From: a virus
Strand: one strand, 5' to 3'
DNA: 37,140 nt
IMG/VR virus record: IMGVR_UViG_3300032331_000809
Coordinates: 1 to 37,140 of that record
Part shown: positions 27,431 through 33,769 of the stretch, piece by piece
Layout: each line of letters opens with the position of its first letter
How positions within the stretch are numbered: position 1 is the first letter of the stretch
Translations under genes and position numbers: made by a program
Notes under the pieces: generated by a model
The model's input: only the letters and a program-made list of their open reading frames with translations
The model's database searches: none
What the model was told of the DNA's origin: nothing

Positions 27431-28055
27431 TAAAAGTCTCTATTAATGTTAATGTTTTGATGTCTCCATCCTTGAATATGTTTATAGCCTTCAACCAATG
27501 TATAGGTTGAGTAACAAAACAAGCAGCAGACCAATTGTTTATAAAGTTTTCAGCTCCGCCATGATGCCAATTGTCCCCAATCAGCCCTGAATAAAGCTTA
27601 TTTTTATCTATATTTCTATCTTTATTCCCATCTCTATAGTAAGCGATAGGAGATATTTGTTGGAAATAAGGTTGACCCAACCAAAGTGTTTTCCAATTGG
27701 CTGAAGTAACAAACTTATGCGAATTTAATACTTGCTGTTCTGCGGCTACCGCAGTTCCTGTAATACCTCCTACCGTTAATGGGTTGAATATATAATAATC
27801 CCCTGCAGTTGTTGTGCAAGGGAATATCATATCTATAACTCCTTTATTATACCTAACGCAAATATCGTCATAAGTATTAGTTAGTTTATTGTCTAATCTT
27901 AACCAAACAAAATCTGTTAATGGCATAGTCCATCTTCTCTTAGATATTTCTCTGAATATAAAACTATGAGTAGCAGCCAAGGTTTCCGTACCAACAATGC
28001 CATCTATTTCAACATTGTACCCTTTACTTCTAAGTAATTCTTGTAAAGCTCTCAT
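27420..28055 (-). CDS. Putative peptidoglycan hydrolase (PG-binding domain plus L,D-transpeptidase-like C-terminus)
   Basis: 211 residues. The N-terminus (RALQELLRSKGYNVEIDGIV, GTETLAA) is a peptidoglycan-binding type 1 motif (residues about 1-28). The C-terminal part has DNWHHGGAENFINNWSAACF (about 161-180): the H(H)GG and S-A-A-C179 order recalls the YkuD-like H-x-G and SxGC catalytic motifs and a related motif in phage lysis proteins. It is therefore a good endolysin candidate. It lies between the tail fibre and the packaging cluster, with two membrane proteins encoded about 3 kb upstream. The Ala before C179 where YkuD enzymes have Gly or His is a departure from the classical motif. Confidence 0.6.
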   Translation of the reverse strand: MRALQELLRSKGYNVEIDGIVGTETLAATHSFIFREISKRRWTMPLTDFVWLRLDNKLTNTYDDICVRYNKGVIDMIFPCTTTAGDYYIFNPLTVGGITGTAVAAEQQVLNSHKFVTSANWKTLWLGQPYFQQISPIAYYRDGNKDRNIDKNKLYSGLIGDNWHHGGAENFINNWSAACFVTQPIHWLKAINIFKDGDIKTLTLIETFNGY

Positions 28056-28061
28056 TTTATA

Positions 28062-29684
28062 TTAGTTTAATTGTACCCAAGCTGTTCCTGTGCTTTGAAC
28101 TCTTACCGATTTAGCTGCATTTGCTAATAATGTTAACGATGTTGGGGTTGTTGCTACGTTTAAAAATGTTTCTGAAGATGTTGTTGCAATTGTTATTGAA
28201 ACAGTACCTGCATTAACTATCTCATATATACGACCTGTTATACCTACCGATGTAGGTAGTGTCATAGTTTGAGCAGCAGTCGAACCTGTAAATACAATAG
28301 AATAATCACTAGCAGTCAATGTATATGAAGCTGTTTTGGTCGATAGAGTTTGAGCAAATGAACCACTAACCTGTAGTGTACTATTTGCTGTAGAAGTACT
28401 GCCAACATTTACAACACTATTAACAAAATTAATAGGTACAGTTGTAGCCCAAGCATCAATTATTAATCTGTCTAAATAAGTACCTGATGTATTTTTACTT
28501 CTTATTTTAAAACTATTCCCTGCATTTGTTCCTGCATGGTCAATTGTAGCTATACCATTGAAAGTGCTTATTGAAAGTACTGAAATTAAATTCCCTCCTA
28601 TACTTACATTTGTAGTTCCTGCACCAAAAGAGGTTTTCCCAAAGAAAAACGCTCCATTAGCATCTGTTGTTGTAAAACAAACACCCTGAAAACTACCTGT
28701 TGAATTATAACTCATATAACCACTTGAGCCTACTCTAACAGTTCCACTACCTGTTGTGCTACCAAATGTAGCTGCAATACTTGTTAATGAGCCTCCCGGA
28801 ACAGGAGTTAGCGTAAAGTTTTGGTTAACTGAAAAGTTGTTTGAAGTTCCAAACAAATCAAACCATGACGGAGTAGTTGCTCCTGCTTGCAACATATATC
28901 CTGTTGTTCCTAATGCTAATCTTGTTGCTAATCCACTTGCACCTCCATAAATCAAATCTCCCTGAGTAGTCATTGGATTTGATAATGCAGGTACATAGCT
29001 TAATACACCGCTACCATTATTTTGCAAAACGCCACTTGCATTTGCTAAACTACCAAATGTTGTTAAAATAGTATATCCGGCTTGCTTAGCATTCCAAGTT
29101 GCAGCACTTGCTATTCTTGAATCAGCCAATGTTCCGGTCCACCCTAAAGTTAATGAAACATTTTGCAACAAAGCACTAGAAGGACTTCCTCCTAAAGTTA
29201 ATGTTACATTTGTATCATCTGTTTTTGTTAATGCACTTGGCGTAACACTTGGTATATTTGATGTTAATGCTATCGTTCCATTTGTATCAGGAAGAACATA
29301 AGTCCTATTATTTGTGTTTAAATAAGTACGAAATGTTGTTGAGAAAAGTATATCGTTTTGCCATGACAAATCCCCATTGGTATCAGCAAATAAAGCAGTT
29401 TGATTTGATGCAGGTACAGGTGTGGATGATTGACGTTCCAACCCTAAAAAACCACTATTCCCTGACCCTGTAACCTTCAATGATTCTGCAATTAATTTGT
29501 ATGCTCCTAGGTCAACATCGGCTGTTGCTCCTGTGTATGGCACATAAGATGACACACCCATAAGGTTCAATATAGAACCTATTGTAAAATTCTTTGTAAT
29601 GTTGTCGTTTGTTGAATCTGTACCGATAAGTTTATCAGATAAAGAAGGAACACTAATGTCAGAGTAAGTGCTTATTTTTCCCAT
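28062..29684 (-). CDS. Tail fibre/appendage protein, 540 aa
   Basis: The N-terminus (MGKISTYSDISVPSLSDKLI) resembles the virion-attachment start of many Bacteroidota phage fibres. It is followed by YVPYTGATADVDLGAYKL (about 47-64), a repeat-type motif typical of such fibres. The rest is Thr/Ser/Gly/Val-rich beta sequence with short recurring patterns (STTFRTYLNTNNRTYVLPDT, TASYTLTASDYSIVFTGSTA). There is no clear chaperone-like C-terminal endosialidase domain. It probably determines receptor binding. It sits 7 nt upstream of the endolysin-like gene, an uncommon place compared with tail-cluster fibres. Confidence 0.7.
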   Translation of the reverse strand: MGKISTYSDISVPSLSDKLIGTDSTNDNITKNFTIGSILNLMGVSSYVPYTGATADVDLGAYKLIAESLKVTGSGNSGFLGLERQSSTPVPASNQTALFADTNGDLSWQNDILFSTTFRTYLNTNNRTYVLPDTNGTIALTSNIPSVTPSALTKTDDTNVTLTLGGSPSSALLQNVSLTLGWTGTLADSRIASAATWNAKQAGYTILTTFGSLANASGVLQNNGSGVLSYVPALSNPMTTQGDLIYGGASGLATRLALGTTGYMLQAGATTPSWFDLFGTSNNFSVNQNFTLTPVPGGSLTSIAATFGSTTGSGTVRVGSSGYMSYNSTGSFQGVCFTTTDANGAFFFGKTSFGAGTTNVSIGGNLISVLSISTFNGIATIDHAGTNAGNSFKIRSKNTSGTYLDRLIIDAWATTVPINFVNSVVNVGSTSTANSTLQVSGSFAQTLSTKTASYTLTASDYSIVFTGSTAAQTMTLPTSVGITGRIYEIVNAGTVSITIATTSSETFLNVATTPTSLTLLANAAKSVRVQSTGTAWVQLN

Positions 29685-29691
29685 TTCGTTT

Positions 29692-30033
29692 TTAGTTTAA
29701 TGTTAATAGATACAATGTCTTGTCCACTAATCCAAGCATTTCATCTATAATATTTTGAAGCTCAGAAGGATAGTTATTTCTTTCTGTATCAAGAATAGAT
29801 TTCAATTCTTTTAAGTGGGTTACTGAATCAACAACTTTAGCTTCAGGAATAATGATTTCAACTCTTTTACTATGACCAAAATAAGCCTCAGTAAATGTAT
29901 CAGTCAGGTCAAGAATACCATCATAGTAAGCATTTAATGCTTTGTGTTCTGCAAATGATGTAGTCTGTAAATGAGCAATATGCATTGCATCTCTTGAATG
30001 GAACAATGTTCCAATAAATTTTCCCGGTGTCAT
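29692..30033 (-). CDS. Ferritin-like/DUF5856-type small phage protein, 113 aa
   Basis: All-helical 113-residue protein with a first half rich in conserved ligands: SRDAMHIAHLQTTSFAEHKA (H18, H21, E29, H30) and DLTDTFTEAYFGH (D42, E49). The pattern resembles the DUF5856-type phage proteins and, loosely, the Dps/ferritin four-helix bundle with His/Asp/Glu metal sites. I cannot tell from sequence alone whether it binds iron. It sits between a coiled-coil gene and the tail fibre, each within 10 nt. Confidence 0.6.
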   Translation of the reverse strand: MTPGKFIGTLFHSRDAMHIAHLQTTSFAEHKALNAYYDGILDLTDTFTEAYFGHSKRVEIIIPEAKVVDSVTHLKELKSILDTERNNYPSELQNIIDEMLGLVDKTLYLLTLN

Positions 30034-30034
30034 A

Positions 30035-30271
30035 TTAGTCTTGTTTTTTAGTTACTTCTCCTGTTTGAATATTAATAACTGCATCTTTTCCGTACTTTTC
30101 AATCAACTCCATCTCATGTTTAGAGAAATCCATTCTCATCATTTCGATTGATTTTATAATACTTTGCTTTTGCATTTCTAAATCTCCAAGAGCTAATTTA
30201 GCTTTTGTAAATTCGTTGTTCATTTCTTGGATTTTACCAAGTTCTTCCTGTGTTAAAATTGTTTTTTCCAT
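30035..30271 (-). CDS. Small coiled-coil protein, 78 aa
   Basis: A helical hairpin-like protein: two Gln/Lys/Glu/Met heptad-rich helices (TQEELGKIQEMNNEFTKAKL; LEMQKQSIIKSIEMMRMDFS) then a short beta end (DAVINIQTGEVTKK). I know similar small proteins from Bacteroidota phages without function. The layout recalls prefoldin-beta or other small coiled-coil helpers, but no specific feature proves it. It ends 1 nt before the DUF5856-type gene and has a TATATTTG promoter match 22 nt upstream. Confidence 0.6.
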   Translation of the reverse strand: MEKTILTQEELGKIQEMNNEFTKAKLALGDLEMQKQSIIKSIEMMRMDFSKHEMELIEKYGKDAVINIQTGEVTKKQD

Positions 30272-30293
30272 TTTATTTGATTTAAAATTTTTA

Positions 30294-30301
30294 CAAATAT
30301 A
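30294..30301 (-). promoter_or_regulatory. Possible promoter -7 element before the coiled-coil gene
   Basis: The minus strand reads TATATTTG (fits TAnnTTTG), 22 nt before the ATG at 30271, in the gap after the holin candidate. No -33 TTG is visible at the usual distance, so this is weak. Confidence 0.3.
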
Positions 30302-30307
30302 GTAATT

Positions 30308-30766
30308 TTATGGATGCACATTTTTCTTTATTGAGCTGCCAAAGTAATATCCAAAAATAGATAGTACAACGCCCTCTGATATACCAATTAAATGTATCCA
30401 TATCTCTTTGTTTTGCTCAGGTATCTGTAGATACACAATAGCATAAACTATAAAACAAAAGATACTCAATCCTACAAGTCCGGTTAAGTAAAAAAGAAAG
30501 TCAAATTTAATTACTTTTGCAATCTCGACCTCTCTCAACCTTGCAGATTCTCTATCTTTTACCTCAGCCTCAAAGGCTGCTATCGAATCCTGCAATTGAC
30601 CTAGTGCAGTTTCTTTATCCTCAGAAGATAATTCTTCAGACATATTGATTAAGTTCTTCACAATGCCAAATGTACCATTTGAAGGAAGTACATCCCCAAC
30701 GGTACTTAGTATTTTAGGAGCTTTATCAACTAAAAATTTTCCGACTTTTGTATCTTTAAATTTCAT
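30308..30766 (-). CDS. Holin candidate with two membrane segments, 152 aa
   Basis: A charged N-terminal half (to about 85) with DRESARLREVEIAK, then two hydrophobic helices at about 90-113 (FLFYLTGLVGLSIFCFIVYA) and 122-143 (WIHLIGISEGVVLSIFGYYF), ending in GSSIKKNVHP. The YYFGSS ending after the last helix is a mark I know from phage holin-like families. It precedes the lysis candidate by several genes and sits next to another membrane protein. Membrane-pore function is inferred from this topology. Confidence 0.65.
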   Translation of the reverse strand: MKFKDTKVGKFLVDKAPKILSTVGDVLPSNGTFGIVKNLINMSEELSSEDKETALGQLQDSIAAFEAEVKDRESARLREVEIAKVIKFDFLFYLTGLVGLSIFCFIVYAIVYLQIPEQNKEIWIHLIGISEGVVLSIFGYYFGSSIKKNVHP

Positions 30767-30800
30767 CTGCCTTTATATTGTTTTTTTTTGTATAAGAAGA

Positions 30801-30809
30801 TGTGGATAA
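30801..30809 (-). other. DnaA-box-like match between two membrane-protein genes
   Basis: The minus strand reads TTATCCACA, the consensus DnaA box, in the 54-bp gap between the holin candidate and the 97-aa gene. A single perfect 9-mer may occur by chance, so function is unproven. Confidence 0.3.
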
Positions 30810-30820
30810 TACTTTTGCCA

Positions 30821-31114
30821 TTATTTAGAAGTTAAAAAGTCAATAATTACTTTTAATCCACCAATAGAAACCAATGTAACAATAGCATAGAAGTATGCCT
30901 TATACTTTCTTAGTTGGTCTTTTATTTCATCTAACTCTTCTTTCATATCTTTAAAATCACTCAACAACCCACCGGAATCCCTATCAATTGGGTTTCCTGC
31001 CAACAAAGTATGAATATCTTTTAGCATAGTCTTCATCTCAGAAACCTCCTCTTTAATAGTTTCTAGTTCTTCTGCCATTGATTGCAATCTTTTTTCTTGT
31101 TCTGTTAAAGTCAT
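30821..31114 (-). CDS. Coiled-coil protein with a C-terminal membrane anchor, 97 aa
   Basis: Two heptad-rich stretches (about 3-38 and 51-70, with Glu/Lys/Leu/Met) and a C-terminal hydrophobic helix at about 73-93 (YFYAIVTLVSIGGLKVIIDF) before a short LTSK tail. This layout resembles XhlA-type or other holin-associated phage proteins. It lies 54 nt upstream of the two-helix holin candidate, so the pair may act together in lysis. A spanin-like role is possible but no lipoprotein motif is seen. Confidence 0.6.
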   Translation of the reverse strand: MTLTEQEKRLQSMAEELETIKEEVSEMKTMLKDIHTLLAGNPIDRDSGGLLSDFKDMKEELDEIKDQLRKYKAYFYAIVTLVSIGGLKVIIDFLTSK

Positions 31115-31130
31115 TGTTAAAATTTTTATT

Positions 31131-31616
31131 TTACCAAAGAGCGTTTACTAGTGTTGCTGTTGTTCCTGTGGCTCTAAGTCTTCTAACCTGAATAGGAAGC
31201 ATAGTTCCTGCCGGAACAGCATTGAATGTAATTTGGTCTCCACCAATAGTTGTAATAGCCACATTTCCTGAACCGCCTACATATAACATACATCCGGGAT
31301 TACCCATACTTGTCTGCGAAGACATTGAATAAACTGTGTATGATTGAGCTGTAGCAGTAAAAATATTTGCATTTAAGGTTAATTGAGTTTCGCTATCTAC
31401 TGAAACCACAGTTGCTGCTGTTCCTGATGTGTCATTATGAACAACATCGCCTACAGCGACATTATTTGTAATAAATAACCCTGTTGAGTCAATTAGTTTT
31501 GAGGCAGTAACCGTAGTACTCGTTCCTGTTTCAATTACATTAGGATAAGCTATATCAGCATTATCTGAAGGATGAGCTCTTAAAGCTCTCGAAAATGATG
31601 TTTTAAATACAGACAT
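31131..31616 (-). CDS. Small beta-rich virion protein (decoration/head fibre candidate), 161 aa
   Basis: Short basic N-terminus (MSVFKTSFSRALRAHPSDNA), then a beta module at about 41-98 with VAVGDVVH, LNANIFTATAQSYTVYS, then a Gly/Thr/Val-rich beta domain (VGGSGNVAITTIGGDQITFN; PAGTMLPIQVRRLRATGTTA). The module repeats, almost word for word, a segment of the ring-like protein at 16631-17626. Similar proteins in Bacteroidota phages are annotated as structural. A capsid-decorating or head-fibre role is inferred from this and the late-operon setting. Confidence 0.55.
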   Translation of the reverse strand: MSVFKTSFSRALRAHPSDNADIAYPNVIETGTSTTVTASKLIDSTGLFITNNVAVGDVVHNDTSGTAATVVSVDSETQLTLNANIFTATAQSYTVYSMSSQTSMGNPGCMLYVGGSGNVAITTIGGDQITFNAVPAGTMLPIQVRRLRATGTTATLVNALW

Positions 31617-31625
31617 TTTATTTTT

Positions 31626-31823
31626 TTATTGTTTGTTATAAAATATTTTGTTTACAAGTAACTCAGGGTTATTTAACATCTTCCTTCTTTCTTCGCAAGG
31701 AGTACATTGTTCTTGCCCCTTTGCTTTAGCTGAATCATCAACAAGTTTTTTTATACCTGTTGCTGTTGTTATTTTTAAAATTGTATCCCCTAACCCTTGT
31801 GAATGACGTACTATTTTTGCCAT
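31626..31823 (-). CDS. Conserved-looking small phage protein with CxxC, 65 aa
   Basis: Sequence begins MAKIVRHSQGLGDTILKITT and ends with QCTPCEERRKMLNNPELLVN and KIFYNKQ. The pattern 'GLGDTI-x-K-x-TxATGI ... C-x2-C-E-E-R-K/R' recurs in small phage proteins I have seen without function. The CxxC could bind zinc, but only two cysteines are present. It lies between the beta-rich structural gene (9 nt) and the 111-aa gene (11 nt). Confidence 0.6.
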   Translation of the reverse strand: MAKIVRHSQGLGDTILKITTATGIKKLVDDSAKAKGQEQCTPCEERRKMLNNPELLVNKIFYNKQ

Positions 31824-31834
31824 TGTTTATTTTA

Positions 31835-32170
31835 TTAGATTTTAGATACTCTGCGACCCATACCTACTCTTGACTTTTCTGCTTTTTTAGCTGCCAATTT
31901 TGTAGGCGATATTTCGCTTTTTGTTTTAGGTGTTTGTGAACTAACTCGCTTTGTAGGTCTGCAGTATTCATTTTTACCGCCTGCACCACAAGGTTTGCCT
32001 GTTCTTGTGTCAACCCATTTCTCGGATTGCCATCTTTTTAGGCTTGTGCCTTCGTTGCTTTTTCTGACATTCCCTGACTCTTTGCGACACTTAGCAATAG
32101 CTTGTGAAGCACGAGCGGATGGAAACACGTCATACTGAGCTTTTACTTTTTTATAGCAAGCGTCTTTCAT
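31835..32170 (-). CDS. Basic Cys-containing phage protein, DUF5872-like, 111 aa
   Basis: A basic protein with MKDACYKKVKAQYDVFPSAR, ASQAIAKCRK, SLKRWQSEKWVDTRTGKPCG and KNEYCRPTKRVSSQTPKT. This order (CYKKV.....W/FPSA.AS.AI.KCRK, then WVD..TGKPCG...YCRPTKRVSSKTPKT) matches the conserved core I associate with DUF5872, known from phages and large DNA viruses. Four cysteines could bind a metal. Its start overlaps the stop of the next gene upstream by one base. The high Lys/Arg content suggests DNA or RNA contact; function is unknown. Confidence 0.65.
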   Translation of the reverse strand: MKDACYKKVKAQYDVFPSARASQAIAKCRKESGNVRKSNEGTSLKRWQSEKWVDTRTGKPCGAGGKNEYCRPTKRVSSQTPKTKSEISPTKLAAKKAEKSRVGMGRRVSKI

Positions 32171-32460
32171 TAGTATTTACCTTTTCGTCCTTTAGGATTA
32201 CTTGTTGTTGGACCACCCGGTCCTTTCCACAGGTAACTGCAAGCCCAATGGCGTGCTGTTAATTTATCTGAAGCACTATCGCATCCATGTCTTGCACGGA
32301 ATGATTTCCTAGCTGCAGCAGAGTAATTGTTACCATAACCCTTAGCACCAAAATGAATAAGCTTCTCCTTGCCATTACTGCAAGCTTTGACCATCATTTT
32401 TTTGCCCGGTCTGTCCGATGGGACAGGGTGGTTACATTTCATTTTTGACTTATCTGCCAT
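32170..32460 (-). CDS. Basic Cys-containing phage protein with ARKSFRARH motif, 96 aa
   Basis: Very basic, with MKCNHPVPSDRPGKKMMVKA and LIHFGAKGYGNNYSAAARKS, then FRARHGCDSASDKLTARHWA and CSYLWKGPGGPTT. The pattern 'IHFG..G...S..ARKSFRARH.C......LTARxWAC..LW' recurs in small proteins of tailed phages and giant viruses. Cys and His at several points (C9, H11, H57, C59, H69, C72 by count) could form a zinc site. It is paired with the DUF5872-like gene (one-base overlap), so both may work together. Function unknown; nucleic-acid binding is likely from charge. Confidence 0.65.
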   Translation of the reverse strand: MADKSKMKCNHPVPSDRPGKKMMVKACSNGKEKLIHFGAKGYGNNYSAAARKSFRARHGCDSASDKLTARHWACSYLWKGPGGPTTSNPKGRKGKY

Positions 32461-32465
32461 AGTTT

Positions 32466-32681
32466 TTATTCGTAAAAGTTACGACTTTGTGCTCCTTGAG
32501 TATGACCTTTTTCGTCCTCTACTACAGGAACTTCCTCTACTACAGGAGTAGTTGTCTCTTCTACTACAGGAGTAGTTATCTCCTCAGTTGTCGAAGTTTC
32601 TTCGACTACAGGAGTTTCTTCGACTACAGGAGTTTCTTCGACTACAGGAGTTTCTTCAGTTGTTGTTTTTGCTTTTCCCAT
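32466..32681 (-). CDS. Acidic repeat protein (PVVEET repeats), 71 aa
   Basis: The protein is almost entirely a low-complexity Thr/Glu/Val/Pro repeat: after MGKAKTTTEE come about six copies of (T)PVVEE(T), ending in EDEKGHTQGAQSRNFYE. It is strongly acidic, in contrast to its very basic neighbours on both sides. The DNA has an 18-bp tandem repeat (32596-32649) encoding part of it. The open frame is kept through repeats and it starts with ATG in the same A-rich leader style as neighbours, so it is probably a real gene. A disordered linker or charge partner for the basic proteins is possible. Confidence 0.55.
   Translation of the reverse strand: MGKAKTTTEETPVVEETPVVEETPVVEETSTTEEITTPVVEETTTPVVEEVPVVEDEKGHTQGAQSRNFYE
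32596..32649 (-). repeat. 18-bp tandem repeat, three copies, coding
   Basis: Three exact copies of an 18-bp unit (plus-strand GTTTCTTCGACTACAGGA) lie head to tail, with diverged copies on both sides. Each encodes six residues (PVVEET), so repeat-number change keeps the frame. Confidence 0.9.
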
Positions 32682-32702
32682 TTTAAAAATGAATTTTAAA
32701 GA

Positions 32703-32897
32703 TTAACAAATTGGTCCGTAAGGATTAGAACCCTTCATTCCTTTTTTACCTCTTGCTGAAGCAGTAATAGATTTATAAGTTTTACCTCCACCCATTCCGC
32801 CATACTCAGTTATTTTTTTACCTAAGCCATCGCCCATACTAGGCATTTGCATTCTTGAAGAAGAAGGTAATTTTGGTGTGTCTTTAGTCTTTGCCAT
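32703..32897 (-). CDS. Small basic Gly/Met/Ser-rich protein, 64 aa
   Basis: MAKTKDTPKLPSSSRMQMPS is followed by a Gly-rich middle (MGDGLGKKITEYGGMGGGKT) and a basic end (ASARGKKGMKGSNPYGPIC). No known domain. It shares a 'P-S/A-S-S-R/K-M-Q/K-M-P' motif with the 40-aa protein encoded next upstream. Such tiny basic proteins in a late operon may be virion or DNA-packing proteins; that is an inference from charge and place. Confidence 0.55.
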   Translation of the reverse strand: MAKTKDTPKLPSSSRMQMPSMGDGLGKKITEYGGMGGGKTYKSITASARGKKGMKGSNPYGPIC

Positions 32898-32898
32898 C

Positions 32899-33021
32899 TT
32901 AGTATTTTTGTTTTTTAGTCATTGATTTCATTGCAACTTTAGTTACAGTTTTCTTTGCTGTAGCCGGCATCTTCATCTTTGATGAAGCAGGCATATTGTT
33001 TTTTGATGTAGATTTTTTCAT
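32899..33021 (-). CDS. Tiny Lys-rich protein, 40 aa
   Basis: I chose the ATG at 33021, giving MKKSTSKNNMPASSKMKMPA and a Lys/Thr/Met-rich end (TAKKTVTKVAMKSMTKKQKY). A longer frame reaches 33150, but its extra N-terminus is hydrophobic, unlike the rest, and lies antisense to the plus-strand gene start. The chosen ATG follows a run of A (AAAATAAAAAAAATG), the usual leader style here. Extremely basic, no Asp or Glu. The motif shared with the 64-aa gene suggests a common origin. Confidence 0.6.
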   Translation of the reverse strand: MKKSTSKNNMPASSKMKMPATAKKTVTKVAMKSMTKKQKY

Positions 33022-33064
33022 TTTTTTTATTTTAAAAATGTGGTAAAATTTTATAACTTCGCAA

Positions 33065-33097
33065 CAAAGATAATAAATTAAATTAAATGAAAACAAA
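33065..33097 (-). promoter_or_regulatory. Bacteroidota-type promoter for the small basic gene cassette
   Basis: On the minus strand TTTG (33097-33094) and TATCTTTG (33072-33065) are 21 nt apart, matching -33 and -7 elements. The -7 is about 43 nt before the ATG at 33021. The -33 element lies inside the first codons of the plus-strand gene at 33087. Confidence 0.55.
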
Positions 33098-33530
33098 AAC
33101 AAATGATTTCTTGAAATATTGGAGAGTAATACGATATTACTACAAAGCAAAGTATAAATTAAACCAAGCAGACCTTGATATGCTGCTGTTTCTCTACTCA
33201 GAACCTCACTTTAGCAAAGACAAATTCGCAGAGTTTAATGAATTATTATCTTGGGATGAAAAGCGTTTCAACAGATTGAGACAGGAAGGTTGGATTGAAG
33301 TGTTCCGAAAACGTGTCGGAGTACATAAAGGGTTATATCATCTGTCCTTTAAAGCTCAACGTATGATTGCTGAAATCTACAAAAAGCTAAATGGGGAAGA
33401 AATCGCATCAAGCGAAAGACATAACCCTATGTTTAGGAAAAGAGTGCCATATACCGATAAGGTTTATCGAAATATGATTAAGAGTATGAAAGAAGCTACT
33501 CGACAATCACGACATCAGACTCCCGAATAA
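33087..33530 (+). CDS. Winged-helix-like DNA-binding protein, 147 aa
   Basis: The only complete plus-strand gene. The sequence YKLNQADLDMLLFLYSEPHF, then FAEFNELLSWDEKRFNRLRQ and EGWIEVFRKRVGVHKGLYHL, then SFKAQRMIAEIYKKLNGEEI reads as helix-helix-recognition helix and wing (the 'GWIEVFRKR...KGLYHLSFKAQRMI' hairpin) of a MarR-like winged helix. Basic residues dominate the C-terminus. It diverges from the small basic cassette and converges on groES, with 3' ends overlapping by 35 bp. It may regulate phage transcription, but related phage genes are also found among structural genes. Its start is preceded by an A/T-rich leader, with only a weak promoter match (TAACTTCG). Confidence 0.7.
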   Translation: MKTKTNDFLKYWRVIRYYYKAKYKLNQADLDMLLFLYSEPHFSKDKFAEFNELLSWDEKRFNRLRQEGWIEVFRKRVGVHKGLYHLSFKAQRMIAEIYKKLNGEEIASSERHNPMFRKRVPYTDKVYRNMIKSMKEATRQSRHQTPE

Positions 33531-33753
33531 CAGTAATCTGCTCGTCATTTATGTGCATGGTGTAGCTATGACCTTTGTCGTAGTATAGAACATCGCCCTT
33601 TTTTATCGAGGTAACGTCAGTTCCCGGTTCGACTACTATGCCTTTTTTGTACCGTAATTGGCTCGTATCCTCTCCGGATAGTAAAAGACCCGACTTAGTC
33701 TTTATCTCCTCCTCAATGGCTTTAATTGCGATATATTTGCCTATTGGTTTCAT
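33496..33753 (-). CDS. groES: GroES-like co-chaperonin, 85 aa
   Basis: The order of GroES is plain: KPIGKYIAIKAIEEEIKTKS with GLLLSGEDTSQ in the place of the mobile loop and its hydrophobic tripeptide (LLL), then KKGIVVEPGTD, then IKKGDVLYYDKGHS and the closing INDEQITVIRESDVVIV. At 85 aa it is shorter than a typical 95-97-aa host GroES. It should cap the GroEL-like ring encoded two genes upstream. Its 3' end overlaps the plus-strand winged-helix gene by 35 bp. Confidence 0.85.
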   Translation of the reverse strand: MKPIGKYIAIKAIEEEIKTKSGLLLSGEDTSQLRYKKGIVVEPGTDVTSIKKGDVLYYDKGHSYTMHINDEQITVIRESDVVIVE

Positions 33754-33769
33754 TGTGTTTATTTTTTGT

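Noticed and set aside
10534-29684. Common MGKIST start of the tail fibre and the 1720-aa protein as sign of homology
   Set aside because: Only six residues match, the codons used differ, and the sequences diverge at once, so a shared start may be convergence.
32596-32649. Possible CRISPR array from regular repeats
   Set aside because: The units are 18 bp, contiguous and coding, with no spacers; the 27-bp repeat at 36337 also lacks spacers.
32487-32699. 70-codon plus-strand frame with YRSFFDYRSFF repeats
   Set aside because: It is the reverse reading of the 18-bp repeat array of the PVVEET gene.
33022-33150. Upstream extension of the 40-aa basic protein to 33150
   Set aside because: The added segment is hydrophobic, unlike the rest, overlaps the divergent gene start and the promoter, while the ATG at 33021 has the usual A-rich leader.
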